A stretch of DNA of 56,998 nt from Nocardia sp. MH4 (GTDB lineage Bacteria > Actinomycetota > Actinomycetes > Mycobacteriales > Mycobacteriaceae): assembly GCF_019266065.1 (NCBI RefSeq), contig NZ_LPNR01000083.1, forward strand, positions 1 to 56,998. The letters run 5' to 3'. A model generated the notes under the pieces. The model searched no databases. It was not told the DNA's origin and was given only the letters and a program-made list of their open reading frames with translations. The stretch's first letter is position 1. Each line of letters opens with the position of its first letter. A program made the position numbers and the translations under genes. Shown here piece by piece: positions 43,359 through 50,961 of the stretch.

Positions 43359-44324
43359 ATGAGCCAACGAACGACGGTGACCGTCCGGGCCGGCGACGAG
43401 CTGCCCCAGCGCGCGGTGGTCGAGCGGTGGGAATCGCTGATGAGCCAGACCTACATTCCGCTCGCCGTCGCGCCGCACCGCACGGAGGGTTTTCGGGGCC
43501 GGATCGCGGCGACGGCGTACGACGATCTGCTGGTCACCTCGGTGCAGGCCGGCGCGCAGACCGTGCGCCGGACGCCGCGGCAGGTCGAGGCCGCCGCCGA
43601 CCGCCACATCCTGGCCAGCATCTACCTGGGCGGACGTGGGGTGCTGCACCAGGACGGCCGGTCTGCCCACGTCGACGCGGGCAGCATGGTCATCTACGAC
43701 AGCGCCCGGCCCTATCGCTGGGAGGTCGACGAGGACTTCGACAAGGTCGTCGTCCAGGTGCCGATCGACGCGCTGGCCGCGGTCGGCGCACCCCTGGCCA
43801 CCATCCCGTCGGCCATCGCGCTCGGGCCCGAACATCCCGCCGCCGCGGTCGGCGCGTACTTCCGCGGGCTGGCGGGCATGCAGCACGGCGACCCGGTGGT
43901 GGCCGCCGAGCTCGCGCGCCATGGCGTCGGACTGCTGGCCTCGGCGCTGCAACTCGCGGCGGGGTCGGTGCCGCGGGGCGCGTCGGCCGCCGAATCGACC
44001 CGGGCCGGAATCCTCGCTTTCATGCGGCGCCGGTTCGCCGACGCCGATCTCACCGTCGATACCGTCGCGCAGCGATTCGCGATCTCGCGCCGCACCCTGT
44101 ACCGGCTGTTCGAAGGCGACGAAAGCCCGGCCCGACGATTGCTCCGACTGCGCCTCGAACACGCGTGCGAATTATTGCGCGACGGGCACATGCGGCCGAT
44201 CGAAGAGGTGGCCGCGGCCGCCGGATTCGCCGCCGAGCGTCACTTCTACCGGGTGTTCCACGCGGAATTCGGAATGGCGCCGGGGGAATACCGTGCGGGA
44301 TATGCGATGTGTGCCGGGCTGTAA
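43359..44324 (+). CDS. AraC-family regulator 3
   Basis: The 321-residue protein has the same plan: 'RWESLMSQTYIPLAVAP', 'GRIAATAYDDLLVTSV', 'RRTPRQVEAAADRHILASIYLGG', 'VDAGSMVIYDSARPYRW', and the HTH 'FAISRRTLYRLFEGDE' with 'GFAAERHFYRVFHAEFGMAPGEYR'. AGAGGGGG lies upstream of the ATG. The 85-bp gap before it contains TTATGTCCG (43292-43300), which recurs before the first nitrilase-like gene. Its stop is followed at once by a 16-bp palindrome. Confidence 0.85.
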   Translation: MSQRTTVTVRAGDELPQRAVVERWESLMSQTYIPLAVAPHRTEGFRGRIAATAYDDLLVTSVQAGAQTVRRTPRQVEAAADRHILASIYLGGRGVLHQDGRSAHVDAGSMVIYDSARPYRWEVDEDFDKVVVQVPIDALAAVGAPLATIPSAIALGPEHPAAAVGAYFRGLAGMQHGDPVVAAELARHGVGLLASALQLAAGSVPRGASAAESTRAGILAFMRRRFADADLTVDTVAQRFAISRRTLYRLFEGDESPARRLLRLRLEHACELLRDGHMRPIEEVAAAAGFAAERHFYRVFHAEFGMAPGEYRAGYAMCAGL

Positions 44325-44326
44325 TC

Positions 44327-44342
44327 GAAAAGAATTCTTTTC
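44327..44342. promoter_or_regulatory. 16-bp perfect palindrome upstream of AraC regulator 4
   Basis: GAAAAGAATTCTTTTC is a perfect, AT-rich palindrome 3 bp after the stop of regulator 3 and 84 bp before the start of regulator 4. Two further inverted repeats follow: GTCGAG/CTCGAC (44365-44383) and CGTCGT/ACGACG (44393-44416). It could be an operator or a weak terminator; the AT-rich symmetry favours a binding site. Confidence 0.45.
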
Positions 44343-44426
44343 CATCGGTGATATCCTCTTCCCAGTCGAGGGGGGTACTCGACGAGTCTCTACGTCGTGT
44401 GAATGCGAATACGACGAGGTGTCCCG

Positions 44427-45431
44427 ATGACAGTCGATGTTCCGGCAGCAGTTGATCAGTCGCGTCTTCCCGGGGTGCTCGCGGTCGGCACCGGCGGGGC
44501 CGACGAGCAGTTCCAGCAGTGGGAAGCCATGCTGACGCAGACCTACGTGCCACTGGCCGCCCGCCCGGCGGGCGCGGAATCGTTCCACGGCCGCATCGCC
44601 CACCATGCCTATCCGGACTTCGGTCTGTCCCGGCTGGCCTCGACTCGTCAGCAGGTCACCAGGACGCGGTCGCTGATCGCGCGGGCCGTCGAGGAGTACC
44701 TGCTGATCAGCATCCACACCCGGGGTTCGGCCGTGCTGAGTCAGCACGGCCGCAGCACCAGGGTCGGGGTGGGGGAGATGGTGTTCTACGAGTCGAACGC
44801 GCCGTACGAATGGCGGGTCGGCGAGGACATCGAGCAGGTCATCGTGCAGATCCCGATGGAAGCCGTGCGCCTGCGTCCGGGGATGTCGGCGGTGCGGGTC
44901 CCGGCCGCGCGCACCATTCCCGCCGACGGACCGGTCGCGATCGTCAGTGGGTTCCTGACCGACCTGGCGCGGTTGCAGGATCGCGATACCGCCCAGGCCG
45001 CCGCGCTCACCGAAACCGCCATCGACCTGATCGCCTCGGCGGCCGCGCTGGTGGCGGGTCAGCCGCTGGCCGGTCCCGGCGAGAGTTCGCTGACCCGAGA
45101 GGGCGTGCTGGCCTATGTGCGGGCCAACTACACCGATCCGGCGTTGTCGATCGATGCCCTCGCGGCGGCGTGTTTCGTTTCCCGGCGATCGGTGTACCGC
45201 GTGTTCGAGGAGCACGGTGAATCACCCACCGATCTGTTGCGGCGGCTTCGCGTGCGCCATGCGTGTGGAATGCTGGTCTCCAGACCAGACCTGACGTTCG
45301 CTGCCATCGGCGCGGCATCGGGCTTCGCCACGGAACGGCAGTTCTACCGGGCCTTTCGTCGGGAAACAGGCCGAACTCCCGGGGAGTACCGCCGGTTTGG
45401 CACGGACGGTCAGTCGAGTGGCACGGTATGA
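44427..45431 (+). CDS. AraC-family regulator 4
   Basis: The 334-residue protein has 'QWEAMLTQTYVPLAARP', 'GRIAHHAYPDFGLSRL', 'RTRSLIARAVEEYLLISIHT', 'VGVGEMVFYESNAPYEW' and the HTH 'LSIDALAAACFVSRRSVYRVF' with 'GFATERQFYRAFRRETGRTPGEYR'. It is the closest regulator upstream of the first nitrilase-like gene, which starts 72 bp after its stop. The ATG at 44427 is preferred to a GTG 8 codons upstream. Confidence 0.85.
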   Translation: MTVDVPAAVDQSRLPGVLAVGTGGADEQFQQWEAMLTQTYVPLAARPAGAESFHGRIAHHAYPDFGLSRLASTRQQVTRTRSLIARAVEEYLLISIHTRGSAVLSQHGRSTRVGVGEMVFYESNAPYEWRVGEDIEQVIVQIPMEAVRLRPGMSAVRVPAARTIPADGPVAIVSGFLTDLARLQDRDTAQAAALTETAIDLIASAAALVAGQPLAGPGESSLTREGVLAYVRANYTDPALSIDALAAACFVSRRSVYRVFEEHGESPTDLLRRLRVRHACGMLVSRPDLTFAAIGAASGFATERQFYRAFRRETGRTPGEYRRFGTDGQSSGTV

Positions 45432-45503
45432 CAGTTTATGTCCGCGCTATCTGCGAGAGAGTGAATCGAACACCTTTCAAGGATTGAGCGACAAGGGGTC
45501 ACG

Positions 45504-46442
45504 ATGTTTGGTCGGGTACGCGTTGCTGCGGTGCAAGCCGAGCCGAAGTGGTTGAACCTGTCCGCCGGGGTCGAGCAGGCCATCGGACTGATCGAAGAAG
45601 CCGCCGACGGTGGTGCTCGGCTGGTCGCGTTTCCCGAGACATTCCTGCCCGGATTCCCGTGGTGGATGTGGCTCAACTCGGTCGATTGGGGCGAGGAGTT
45701 CCTCGCCCGCTATCTCGCCAATTCCTTGACCGCCGACGGCCCCGAGTTGCGAGCCATCGCCTATGCCGCGCGCCGCAAGGGTATTCACGTGTCGATCGGG
45801 TTCGCCGAGCGCGCGGGCCGCGAGGTGTTCATGTCGCAGGCGCTCATCGATGTGCAGGGCGAGATCGCCCTCGCCCGCAAGGGGGAACCGACCGGCCTCG
45901 AGCGCACGGTCTTCAGCGCGGCCGACGACGAGGTGCTGGTGCGCGACACCGAGCACGGCCGGATCGGCGTGCTCGGCGGCGCCGACCACATGCGCGCCGC
46001 GCTGCGCGCCCGCATGCACGAAGAGCGCGAACAGATCCACATCGCGTCGTGGTCGGGCTTCACCGTGTACTACGGCGAGGGCAAGGAGTGGGGCCCGGAG
46101 CTCAACACCGCGGCCAGCGTGCGCTACGCGATGGACGGCGCGGCCTACGTGATCGCTCCCGTCGCCGTGGTGCCGGTCGCCGGCTGGGAGGTCGTCGACG
46201 CGCGCCTCCCCGACCGTCGGCTGCTACGCGGTGGTGGCGGCGTCTCCCGCATCTTCGGCCCCGGCGGCCTGGAACTGGCCACCCCGCTGGCCGAGGGCGC
46301 TGAGGGCCTCCTCTACGCCGACCTCGACCTCACCCGCAGCCTCCGCTCCGCCCCGGCCGCCTGCGGCGAGCGCGAGAACTTCCGGGTGCCCAGTGGCCGG
46401 ATCCGCCGGGAACCGGTTCAAGTCGAGCTGGCGGGCACCTGA
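45504..46442 (+). CDS. Nitrilase-superfamily protein 1, catalytic Cys replaced by Gly
   Basis: The 312-residue protein is clearly nitrilase-like from end to end: 'VAAVQAEPKWLNL', Glu45 in 'VAFPETFLPGFPWW', 'RYLANSL', Lys126 and Glu133 in 'RKGEPTGLER', and 'EREQIHIASW'. Aliphatic nitrilases read GRxGxLxCWEH at the nucleophile; here residues 152-162 are G-R-I-G-V-L-G-G159-A-D-H. Cys is Gly159, the next Trp is Ala, and Glu is Asp. Without the Cys the normal thioimidate or thioester chemistry is not possible, so this is a likely pseudoenzyme or an enzyme with another chemistry. It follows AraC regulator 4. The substitution is seen directly; the loss of activity is an inference. Confidence 0.85.
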   Translation: MFGRVRVAAVQAEPKWLNLSAGVEQAIGLIEEAADGGARLVAFPETFLPGFPWWMWLNSVDWGEEFLARYLANSLTADGPELRAIAYAARRKGIHVSIGFAERAGREVFMSQALIDVQGEIALARKGEPTGLERTVFSAADDEVLVRDTEHGRIGVLGGADHMRAALRARMHEEREQIHIASWSGFTVYYGEGKEWGPELNTAASVRYAMDGAAYVIAPVAVVPVAGWEVVDARLPDRRLLRGGGGVSRIFGPGGLELATPLAEGAEGLLYADLDLTRSLRSAPAACGERENFRVPSGRIRREPVQVELAGT

Positions 46443-46522
46443 GCGCCTGACGGGACTGTCCACGCCGGATACCGTAGGGACGATTACGCCTGACGTCGTG
46501 TGTCCCGGAGGGTTGGCTGCCC

Positions 46523-47488
46523 ATGGCCATCGAACCGACAATGCTCGAGTTCTCCTCGCCGACGCCGCGGAGTGCGGCGCGCGACGAGTGGGAAGCGCTG
46601 ATGTCGCGGACCTATGTGCCGCTCGCCGTCGACACCCATCCCGACCAGCCCTTCTACGGCCGGGTCAGCACCGGATCGCTGGCAGGCAGGGGGGATTTCA
46701 GTCTCACCACGGTCGCGGGGAGTAGTCAGGAGTTCCGTCGGACAGCGAGTCACATCGCCCGCTCCGACGACGAGTACCTGCTCGCCAGCATCCATACCGT
46801 CGGCCTGGCGTGCCTGAACCAGGACGGCAGGTCGGCGGTCGTCGGTCCCGGCGACATGGTCTTCTACGACACGTCCAGGCCGTACTTCTGGTCCAACGGA
46901 ACCGATTTCGAGCAGGTCGTGGTGCAGGTGCCGATCCGGCTGCTCCGCGAGCAACCCGGTCTCGGCCAGCTGGACCTGCCGACCGCGGTCACCGTGCCCG
47001 CGGCCAGCGCGCCCGGGGTCGTGGCGAGCTTCTTCCGCGGTCTGGTCAGGGTCCGGCGGGAGGCGCCCGCCCAAGCGGAGGTGCTGGCGGGCAACGCCCT
47101 CGATCTGTTCGGATCCGCGGTGGTGCTGACCGCCGGATTGCGACCGGTCGAGGCCGCGGCCGACGCGCTCAATCGCGAACAGGTCCTGGTCTTCCTGCGC
47201 GAGCATTGCACCGACCCGGACCTGACCGTCGATGAGGTGGCGCATGCGTGCCATATCTCCCGCCGAACCCTGTTCCGGATGTTCGACGGCGCCGGTGACA
47301 GTCTCGCCGCGACCTTGCGCAAGATGCGCGTGCAGCGGGCGAAAAGGCTACTGGCGCGGCATCGTTCGCATCCGCCGTGCACCGTGACCTTCGACTCCGG
47401 CTTCGCCTCCGAACGGCAGTTCTACCGCGCCTTCCAGCAGGAAACCGGCATGACGCCCGGCGAATACCGTCGATCACACATCGGCTGA
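46523..47488 (+). CDS. AraC-family regulator 5
   Basis: The 321-residue protein has 'EWEALMSRTYVPLAVDT', 'GRVSTGSLAGRGDFSLTTV', 'RRTASHIARSDDEYLLASIHT', 'VGPGDMVFYDTSRPYFW' and the HTH 'LTVDEVAHACHISRRTLFRMF' with 'GFASERQFYRAFQQETGMTPGEYR'. It lies between the two nitrilase-like genes, 80 bp after the first. GGAGG precedes the ATG by about 11 bp. Confidence 0.85.
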   Translation: MAIEPTMLEFSSPTPRSAARDEWEALMSRTYVPLAVDTHPDQPFYGRVSTGSLAGRGDFSLTTVAGSSQEFRRTASHIARSDDEYLLASIHTVGLACLNQDGRSAVVGPGDMVFYDTSRPYFWSNGTDFEQVVVQVPIRLLREQPGLGQLDLPTAVTVPAASAPGVVASFFRGLVRVRREAPAQAEVLAGNALDLFGSAVVLTAGLRPVEAAADALNREQVLVFLREHCTDPDLTVDEVAHACHISRRTLFRMFDGAGDSLAATLRKMRVQRAKRLLARHRSHPPCTVTFDSGFASERQFYRAFQQETGMTPGEYRRSHIG

Positions 47489-47590
47489 CCCCTTCCGTTC
47501 CCGGCGAGCGTCGATGGTGAACGAACCGGCCGCGCCGGATGCGCACTGGTATCGGGTCTTCGGCACGCCCGGCTCGGTCGAGCCGCCGGC

Positions 47591-47666
47591 TGGCACTGAT
47601 TGTCAGTGGGATGGCACGGCTGGTCTGTGGATCGGCGTACTCGCTGCCCGACACTGGATTCCAGTG
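47591..47666. promoter_or_regulatory. Two CACTG-N5-CAGTG inverted repeats before nitrilase-like gene 2
   Basis: CACTGA-TTG-TCAGTG (47594-47608) and CACTGG-ATT-CCAGTG (47652-47666) share the core CACTG-N5-CAGTG and lie 58 bp apart in the 204-bp gap after AraC regulator 5. TGGCAC also occurs twice (47591 and 47612), 21 bp apart, which is two helical turns and typical of AraC-family half-site spacing. The second inverted repeat ends 26 bp before the start codon. Confidence 0.5.
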
Positions 47667-47692
47667 CTGGGTGAGAACAGGGAGCGGGCACA

Positions 47693-48568
47693 ATGGCGAT
47701 TCGGGTTCGCGCCGCGGCCGTACAGGCAGAGCCGACGTGGTTACATCTGCCCGACGGGGTCGCGCAGACGATCGGATTCATCGAGGACGCGGCGGCGGGT
47801 GGCGCGCGGTTGGTCGCGTTTCCCGAGGCCTTCCTGCCGGGCTATCCGTGGTGGCTGTGGCTGAACTCGGTCGACTGGGGCGCGGAGTTCCGGGCGCGGT
47901 ATCTGGCCAACGCGATGACCAGGGACGGCGCCGAGATGCGGGCCATCGCCGACGCGGCGCGGTGGGCGGGAGTGCACGTGGTGCTCGGCTTCGCCGAGCG
48001 CGCGGGCGAGGACCTCTATCTGGCGCAGGCCATGATCAGCCCCGACGGCCGGGTCCGGGTGTCGCACAAGCCGTCGCCGAGATCGCTGGAGCGGGAGGTG
48101 TTCGCCGACGGCATCGCGCCGCCGATGGTCCACCACACCGAGCTGGGCCGGATCGGGGTTCTCGGCGGCACCGATCACCTGTGCCCGGACCGGCGCGTCG
48201 CCCTGTGGCGGGAGCAGATCCACGTCGCCGCGTTCTCCGGGTTCACCGTGTGTCACGACGTCGACGACGACCTCGCCGTCGCGGTGAACAGCACGGTCGG
48301 CGAACAGTACGCCCGCGACAGCCGGACCGTGGTGATCGCGCCGACCGCGCTCGTCCCGATGACCGGCTGGGCCGCCGTCGACGCGCGCCCGCCGGGGTCC
48401 CCGATGCTCAGCGGTGGCGGTGGGGTCGCCCGGATTCTCGGACCGGACGGCCGCGACCTGGTGCCGCCGCTGCCGCCCGGCAAGCCCGGGGTGCTGTTCG
48501 CCGACTTCGTCGTCGACGAGTCGGCGAATCCGTGGACGGACGGCCAGGGCTACCCGCGGGCCTGCTGA
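47693..48568 (+). CDS. Nitrilase-superfamily protein 2, catalytic Cys replaced by Gly
   Basis: The 291-residue protein is a paralogue of the 45504 gene: 'AAVQAEPTWLHL', Glu45 in 'VAFPEAFLPGYPWW', Lys126 and Glu133 in 'HKPSPRSLER', and 'WREQIHVAAFSGF'. The nucleophile region (residues 152-162) is G-R-I-G-V-L-G-G159-T-D-H, so Cys is again Gly at the same number. Cys164 lies five residues later and is not at the nucleophile position. GGAG precedes the ATG. It is 204 bp after AraC regulator 5 and has its own inverted repeats upstream. It is about 20 residues shorter than protein 1 at the C-terminus. Confidence 0.85.
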   Translation: MAIRVRAAAVQAEPTWLHLPDGVAQTIGFIEDAAAGGARLVAFPEAFLPGYPWWLWLNSVDWGAEFRARYLANAMTRDGAEMRAIADAARWAGVHVVLGFAERAGEDLYLAQAMISPDGRVRVSHKPSPRSLEREVFADGIAPPMVHHTELGRIGVLGGTDHLCPDRRVALWREQIHVAAFSGFTVCHDVDDDLAVAVNSTVGEQYARDSRTVVIAPTALVPMTGWAAVDARPPGSPMLSGGGGVARILGPDGRDLVPPLPPGKPGVLFADFVVDESANPWTDGQGYPRAC

Positions 48569-48574
48569 GGCCGG

Positions 48575-48910
48575 TCAGGACCGGACCAGACGCGCGATCG
48601 CGTCGGTCGCCTCCTTGATCTTGGCCTCGGCCTCGGGCCCGCCGGCCACCGCCGCGTCGACGACACAATGCGAGATGTGGTCCTCGAGCAGGCCCATCGC
48701 GACGGCCTGCAGCGCCTTGGTCATCGCCGAGACCTGGGTCAGGATGTCGATGCAGTACTTCTCCTCCTCGACCATCCGCTGCAGGCCACGCGACTGACCC
48801 TCGATCCGGCGCAGGCGCTTGAGATAGTCCTCTTTGGCGGTGATGTAGCCGTGGCCCTGGTGGCCCGTGTGCTCGCCGCCGGTCGTGGTGTCGGGGGTGG
48901 GTGCGGTCAC
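48575..48910 (-). CDS. csoR: CsoR-family metal-sensing repressor
   Basis: The 111-residue four-helix protein carries the copper-binding set Cys53 (EEEKYCID), His78 and Cys82 (LEDHISHC), the C-H-C pattern of copper-sensing CsoR. Cu(I) binding releases CsoR from DNA. The His-rich N-terminus ('GGEHTGHQGHG') may add metal affinity. The start is GTG at 48910 with GAGGAG upstream. A CsoR-type operator lies 45 bp upstream. No copper exporter is adjacent in the window, so targets may be elsewhere or include the divergent mtnP. Confidence 0.85.
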   Translation of the reverse strand: MTAPTPDTTTGGEHTGHQGHGYITAKEDYLKRLRRIEGQSRGLQRMVEEEKYCIDILTQVSAMTKALQAVAMGLLEDHISHCVVDAAVAGGPEAEAKIKEATDAIARLVRS

Positions 48911-48954
48911 CGGAGGTCTCCTCGCCTGACGGGGTGCCCGGATTACCGAGCTGA

Positions 48955-48969
48955 TACCCCCCTAGGGTA
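48955..48969. promoter_or_regulatory. CsoR-type operator
   Basis: TACCCCCCTAGGGTA, extended on both sides to GATACCCCCCTAGGGTACAG, is the pseudo-palindromic G/C-tract expected for CsoR boxes. It lies between csoR (-) and mtnP (+), 85 bp before the latter. Confidence 0.65.
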
Positions 48970-49054
48970 CAGTTTCCGGCCGGAAATGTCAGATGCGGCC
49001 GCCGGCGCGGTCCCGGTGATGCGCCGGACCTGGCCGGACGGGAGAATCACCGGT

Positions 49055-49864
49055 ATGAGTTCGCTTCCCCGGCCCGCACTCGCCGTCATCGGCGGCAGCG
49101 GTTTCTATGACTTCTTCGACAACGACGCGGTGCACGTCGAGGTCGACACACCGTACGGCGCGCCGAGCGCGCCCGTCGCCATCGGCGAGGTCGACGGACG
49201 CGCCGTCGCGTTCCTGCCGCGCCACGGCAAGCAGCACGAGTTCGCCCCGCACACTTTGCCCTACCAGGCCAACATGTGGGCGTTGCGTTCGCTCGGCGTG
49301 CGCCGGGTGTTCGCGCCGTGCGCCGTCGGCAGCCTGCGCGCCGACTGGGGCCCGGGCACCGTCGCGGTGCCCGACCAACTCGTCGACCGGACCGCGGGCC
49401 GCCCGCAGACCTTCTTCGACGGCGGCGGCGTCCACGTCTCCTTCGCCGACCCCTACTGCGACGACCTGCGCACGGCCGCGGTCAAATCTGCGGGCGACGA
49501 ACTGCGCGTCGAGGACTCCGGCACGATGGTCGTGGTGCAGGGCCCGCGCTTCTCCACCAGGGCCGAGAGCCGCTGGTTCGCCGGACAGGGCTGGGACCTG
49601 GTCAACATGACCGGTCACCCCGAAGCCGTGCTCGCCCGCGAACTCGAGATGTGCTACGCCGCGGTCGCTCTCATCACCGACCTGGACGCCGGCCTCGAGG
49701 AGGGCGACGGCGTGCACGCGGTCGACGTCTTCGCCGAGTTCAAGAAGAACCTGGGCCCGTTCAAGGAGCTGATGCGCCGCGCGGTCGCCGCGGTCGACGG
49801 CGAGGACACCTGCGAGCGCTGCCGCGTGCACGCCGGGGTCTCGCTGCCCTTCGAACTGCCCTGA
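49055..49864 (+). CDS. mtnP: S-methyl-5'-thioadenosine phosphorylase
   Basis: The 269-residue protein matches the MTAP family: 'VIGGSGFYDF' (phosphate loop, 12-20), 'LPRHGKQHEFAPHTLPYQANMWAL', 'GPRFSTRAES', 'NMTGHPEAVLARELEMCYA' (184-202) and Asp209/Asp211 in 'LITDLD'. It splits methylthioadenosine to adenine and methylthioribose-1-phosphate for methionine and purine salvage. The Thr-Gly-His of 'NMTGHPE' differs from human MTAP (Thr-Thr-Val) and may widen specificity to other 6-substituted purine nucleosides. GGGAG precedes the ATG at 49055. The stop is directly against the convergent next gene. Confidence 0.9.
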   Translation: MSSLPRPALAVIGGSGFYDFFDNDAVHVEVDTPYGAPSAPVAIGEVDGRAVAFLPRHGKQHEFAPHTLPYQANMWALRSLGVRRVFAPCAVGSLRADWGPGTVAVPDQLVDRTAGRPQTFFDGGGVHVSFADPYCDDLRTAAVKSAGDELRVEDSGTMVVVQGPRFSTRAESRWFAGQGWDLVNMTGHPEAVLARELEMCYAAVALITDLDAGLEEGDGVHAVDVFAEFKKNLGPFKELMRRAVAAVDGEDTCERCRVHAGVSLPFELP

Positions 49865-50845
49865 TCACCGCGCCGGCGCGGTGACCTGCAGCTGAGCCAG
49901 CACGAACGCGGGCGCCGTACCGTCGGCGCCCGCGGGCAGCGGCGACACCTCGACGTCGGCGACCAGCCAGCCGCCCGCCTCGGCCGCGAGCCGCACCCCG
50001 GTCATCCCCGCGCGGGCCGCGCCCGCCAGGATCTCCGCCCGCGCCGCGACGATCCGGGCGCGGTCGTCGGGGTGCGGGATCAGCCGCTCGTCGATTCCGC
50101 GCCAGCGCAACCCGGGCACCGGCTCGGTGACCCATCGCACCTGCCGGACCTGCGCGGTGTCGAGGATGCACAGGTACAGGCCCGGTTGCGTGTCGCGCAG
50201 GAGCGCGAGTGTCGCGGCCTCGAACGACTTGGGCTGCGGGGCGATGCTGTCGGTGACGTCCACTGTGAGGCCGCGCCACGAGAACCGCTGTGCCGCGGTC
50301 CCGTTGCGGGCCGCGACCAGCAATGACCGGGGTCCGGTCGTCGAGTGCACGGTGGCGATGCCCGACCAGCGGCTGTCCGGGTCCGAACGGGTCAGCGCGG
50401 CGACGATATCCAGCGCGCGATCGAAACGCTCGATCCGCTGGAAGGCCTCGGCGCCGGTGAATTCGCCCGGCGTGGAACCGAGAGCGGAACCGAGACCGTC
50501 GGGGCGGGTGCGCACCACCCTGGCCTGCGCGTCGATCTGGAACATGCCGACCCCGAGATCCTCGGCGGGCGCCCGCTCGCCCACCCAGACCTTCACCGCG
50601 TGCGTCCCGGCGTCGGGCCAGACCACCGGCTCGGCCCGCAACCGCAACTCCGACCAGGGCTGTCGCGACTTGGGCAGCACTCGATCGACCGGTGTGCCGG
50701 AATCGTGAGCGGTGGCGATCATCGGTTGCAGCGCGACGGGGATCGCGCGCTGATACGACGCCCACTCCCGCGGCGTCGACCCCGTGGTCAGCATCGACCA
50801 CCTCGCGCCGAGCGTCTCCACCAGCTGCCACTGCCCGATGATCAC
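49865..50845 (-). CDS. DUF5593-like protein with PAS-like features
   Basis: The 326-residue protein starts 'MIIGQWQLVETLG' and has 'WSMLTTGSTPREWASYQRAI' and a C-terminal part with 'LRWRGIDERLIPHPDDRARIV', a PAS-like element with a conserved HP. This resembles the DUF5593/GAF-linked proteins of mycolata, some of which regulate or sense. No output domain (HTH, GGDEF, kinase) is seen. The start is GTG at 50845. It is divergent from the FMN reductase across 116 bp and convergent with mtnP with zero spacing (TGA against TCA). Confidence 0.5.
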   Translation of the reverse strand: MIIGQWQLVETLGARWSMLTTGSTPREWASYQRAIPVALQPMIATAHDSGTPVDRVLPKSRQPWSELRLRAEPVVWPDAGTHAVKVWVGERAPAEDLGVGMFQIDAQARVVRTRPDGLGSALGSTPGEFTGAEAFQRIERFDRALDIVAALTRSDPDSRWSGIATVHSTTGPRSLLVAARNGTAAQRFSWRGLTVDVTDSIAPQPKSFEAATLALLRDTQPGLYLCILDTAQVRQVRWVTEPVPGLRWRGIDERLIPHPDDRARIVAARAEILAGAARAGMTGVRLAAEAGGWLVADVEVSPLPAGADGTAPAFVLAQLQVTAPAR

Positions 50846-50949
50846 CTGTTCTGCCCCCTTCGGTTACTCCCCACCTGCGGATATCGAACGAAATCGCCTG
50901 CGCCCATCGTGCCCGATCCGCCGGCCGCCGTGGGGCGGGGGTCCGTCGA

Positions 50950-50961
50950 TAAGCTCGCGGT
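50950..50961 (+). promoter_or_regulatory. -10 element suggesting a leaderless FMN reductase mRNA
   Basis: TAAGCT (50950-50955) ends 6 bp before the ATG at 50962, and no ribosome-binding site precedes that ATG. Transcription would start at or next to the start codon. The -35 is not recognisable. Confidence 0.45.

Noticed and set aside
46443..46522. Inverted repeat of the CACTG type before AraC regulator 5
   Set aside because: Only GACTGTCC is present, with no matching second half.
47514..47864. A 116-codon open frame before and into nitrilase-like gene 2
   Set aside because: It overlaps the well-supported start of that gene, has no recognisable motif, and covers the inverted repeats of the promoter region.
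48182..48187. Cys164 of nitrilase-like protein 2 as a shifted nucleophile
   Set aside because: It lies five residues after the nucleophile position and is Ala/Arg-region in the paralogue, so it is not a conserved replacement; not excluded without a structure.
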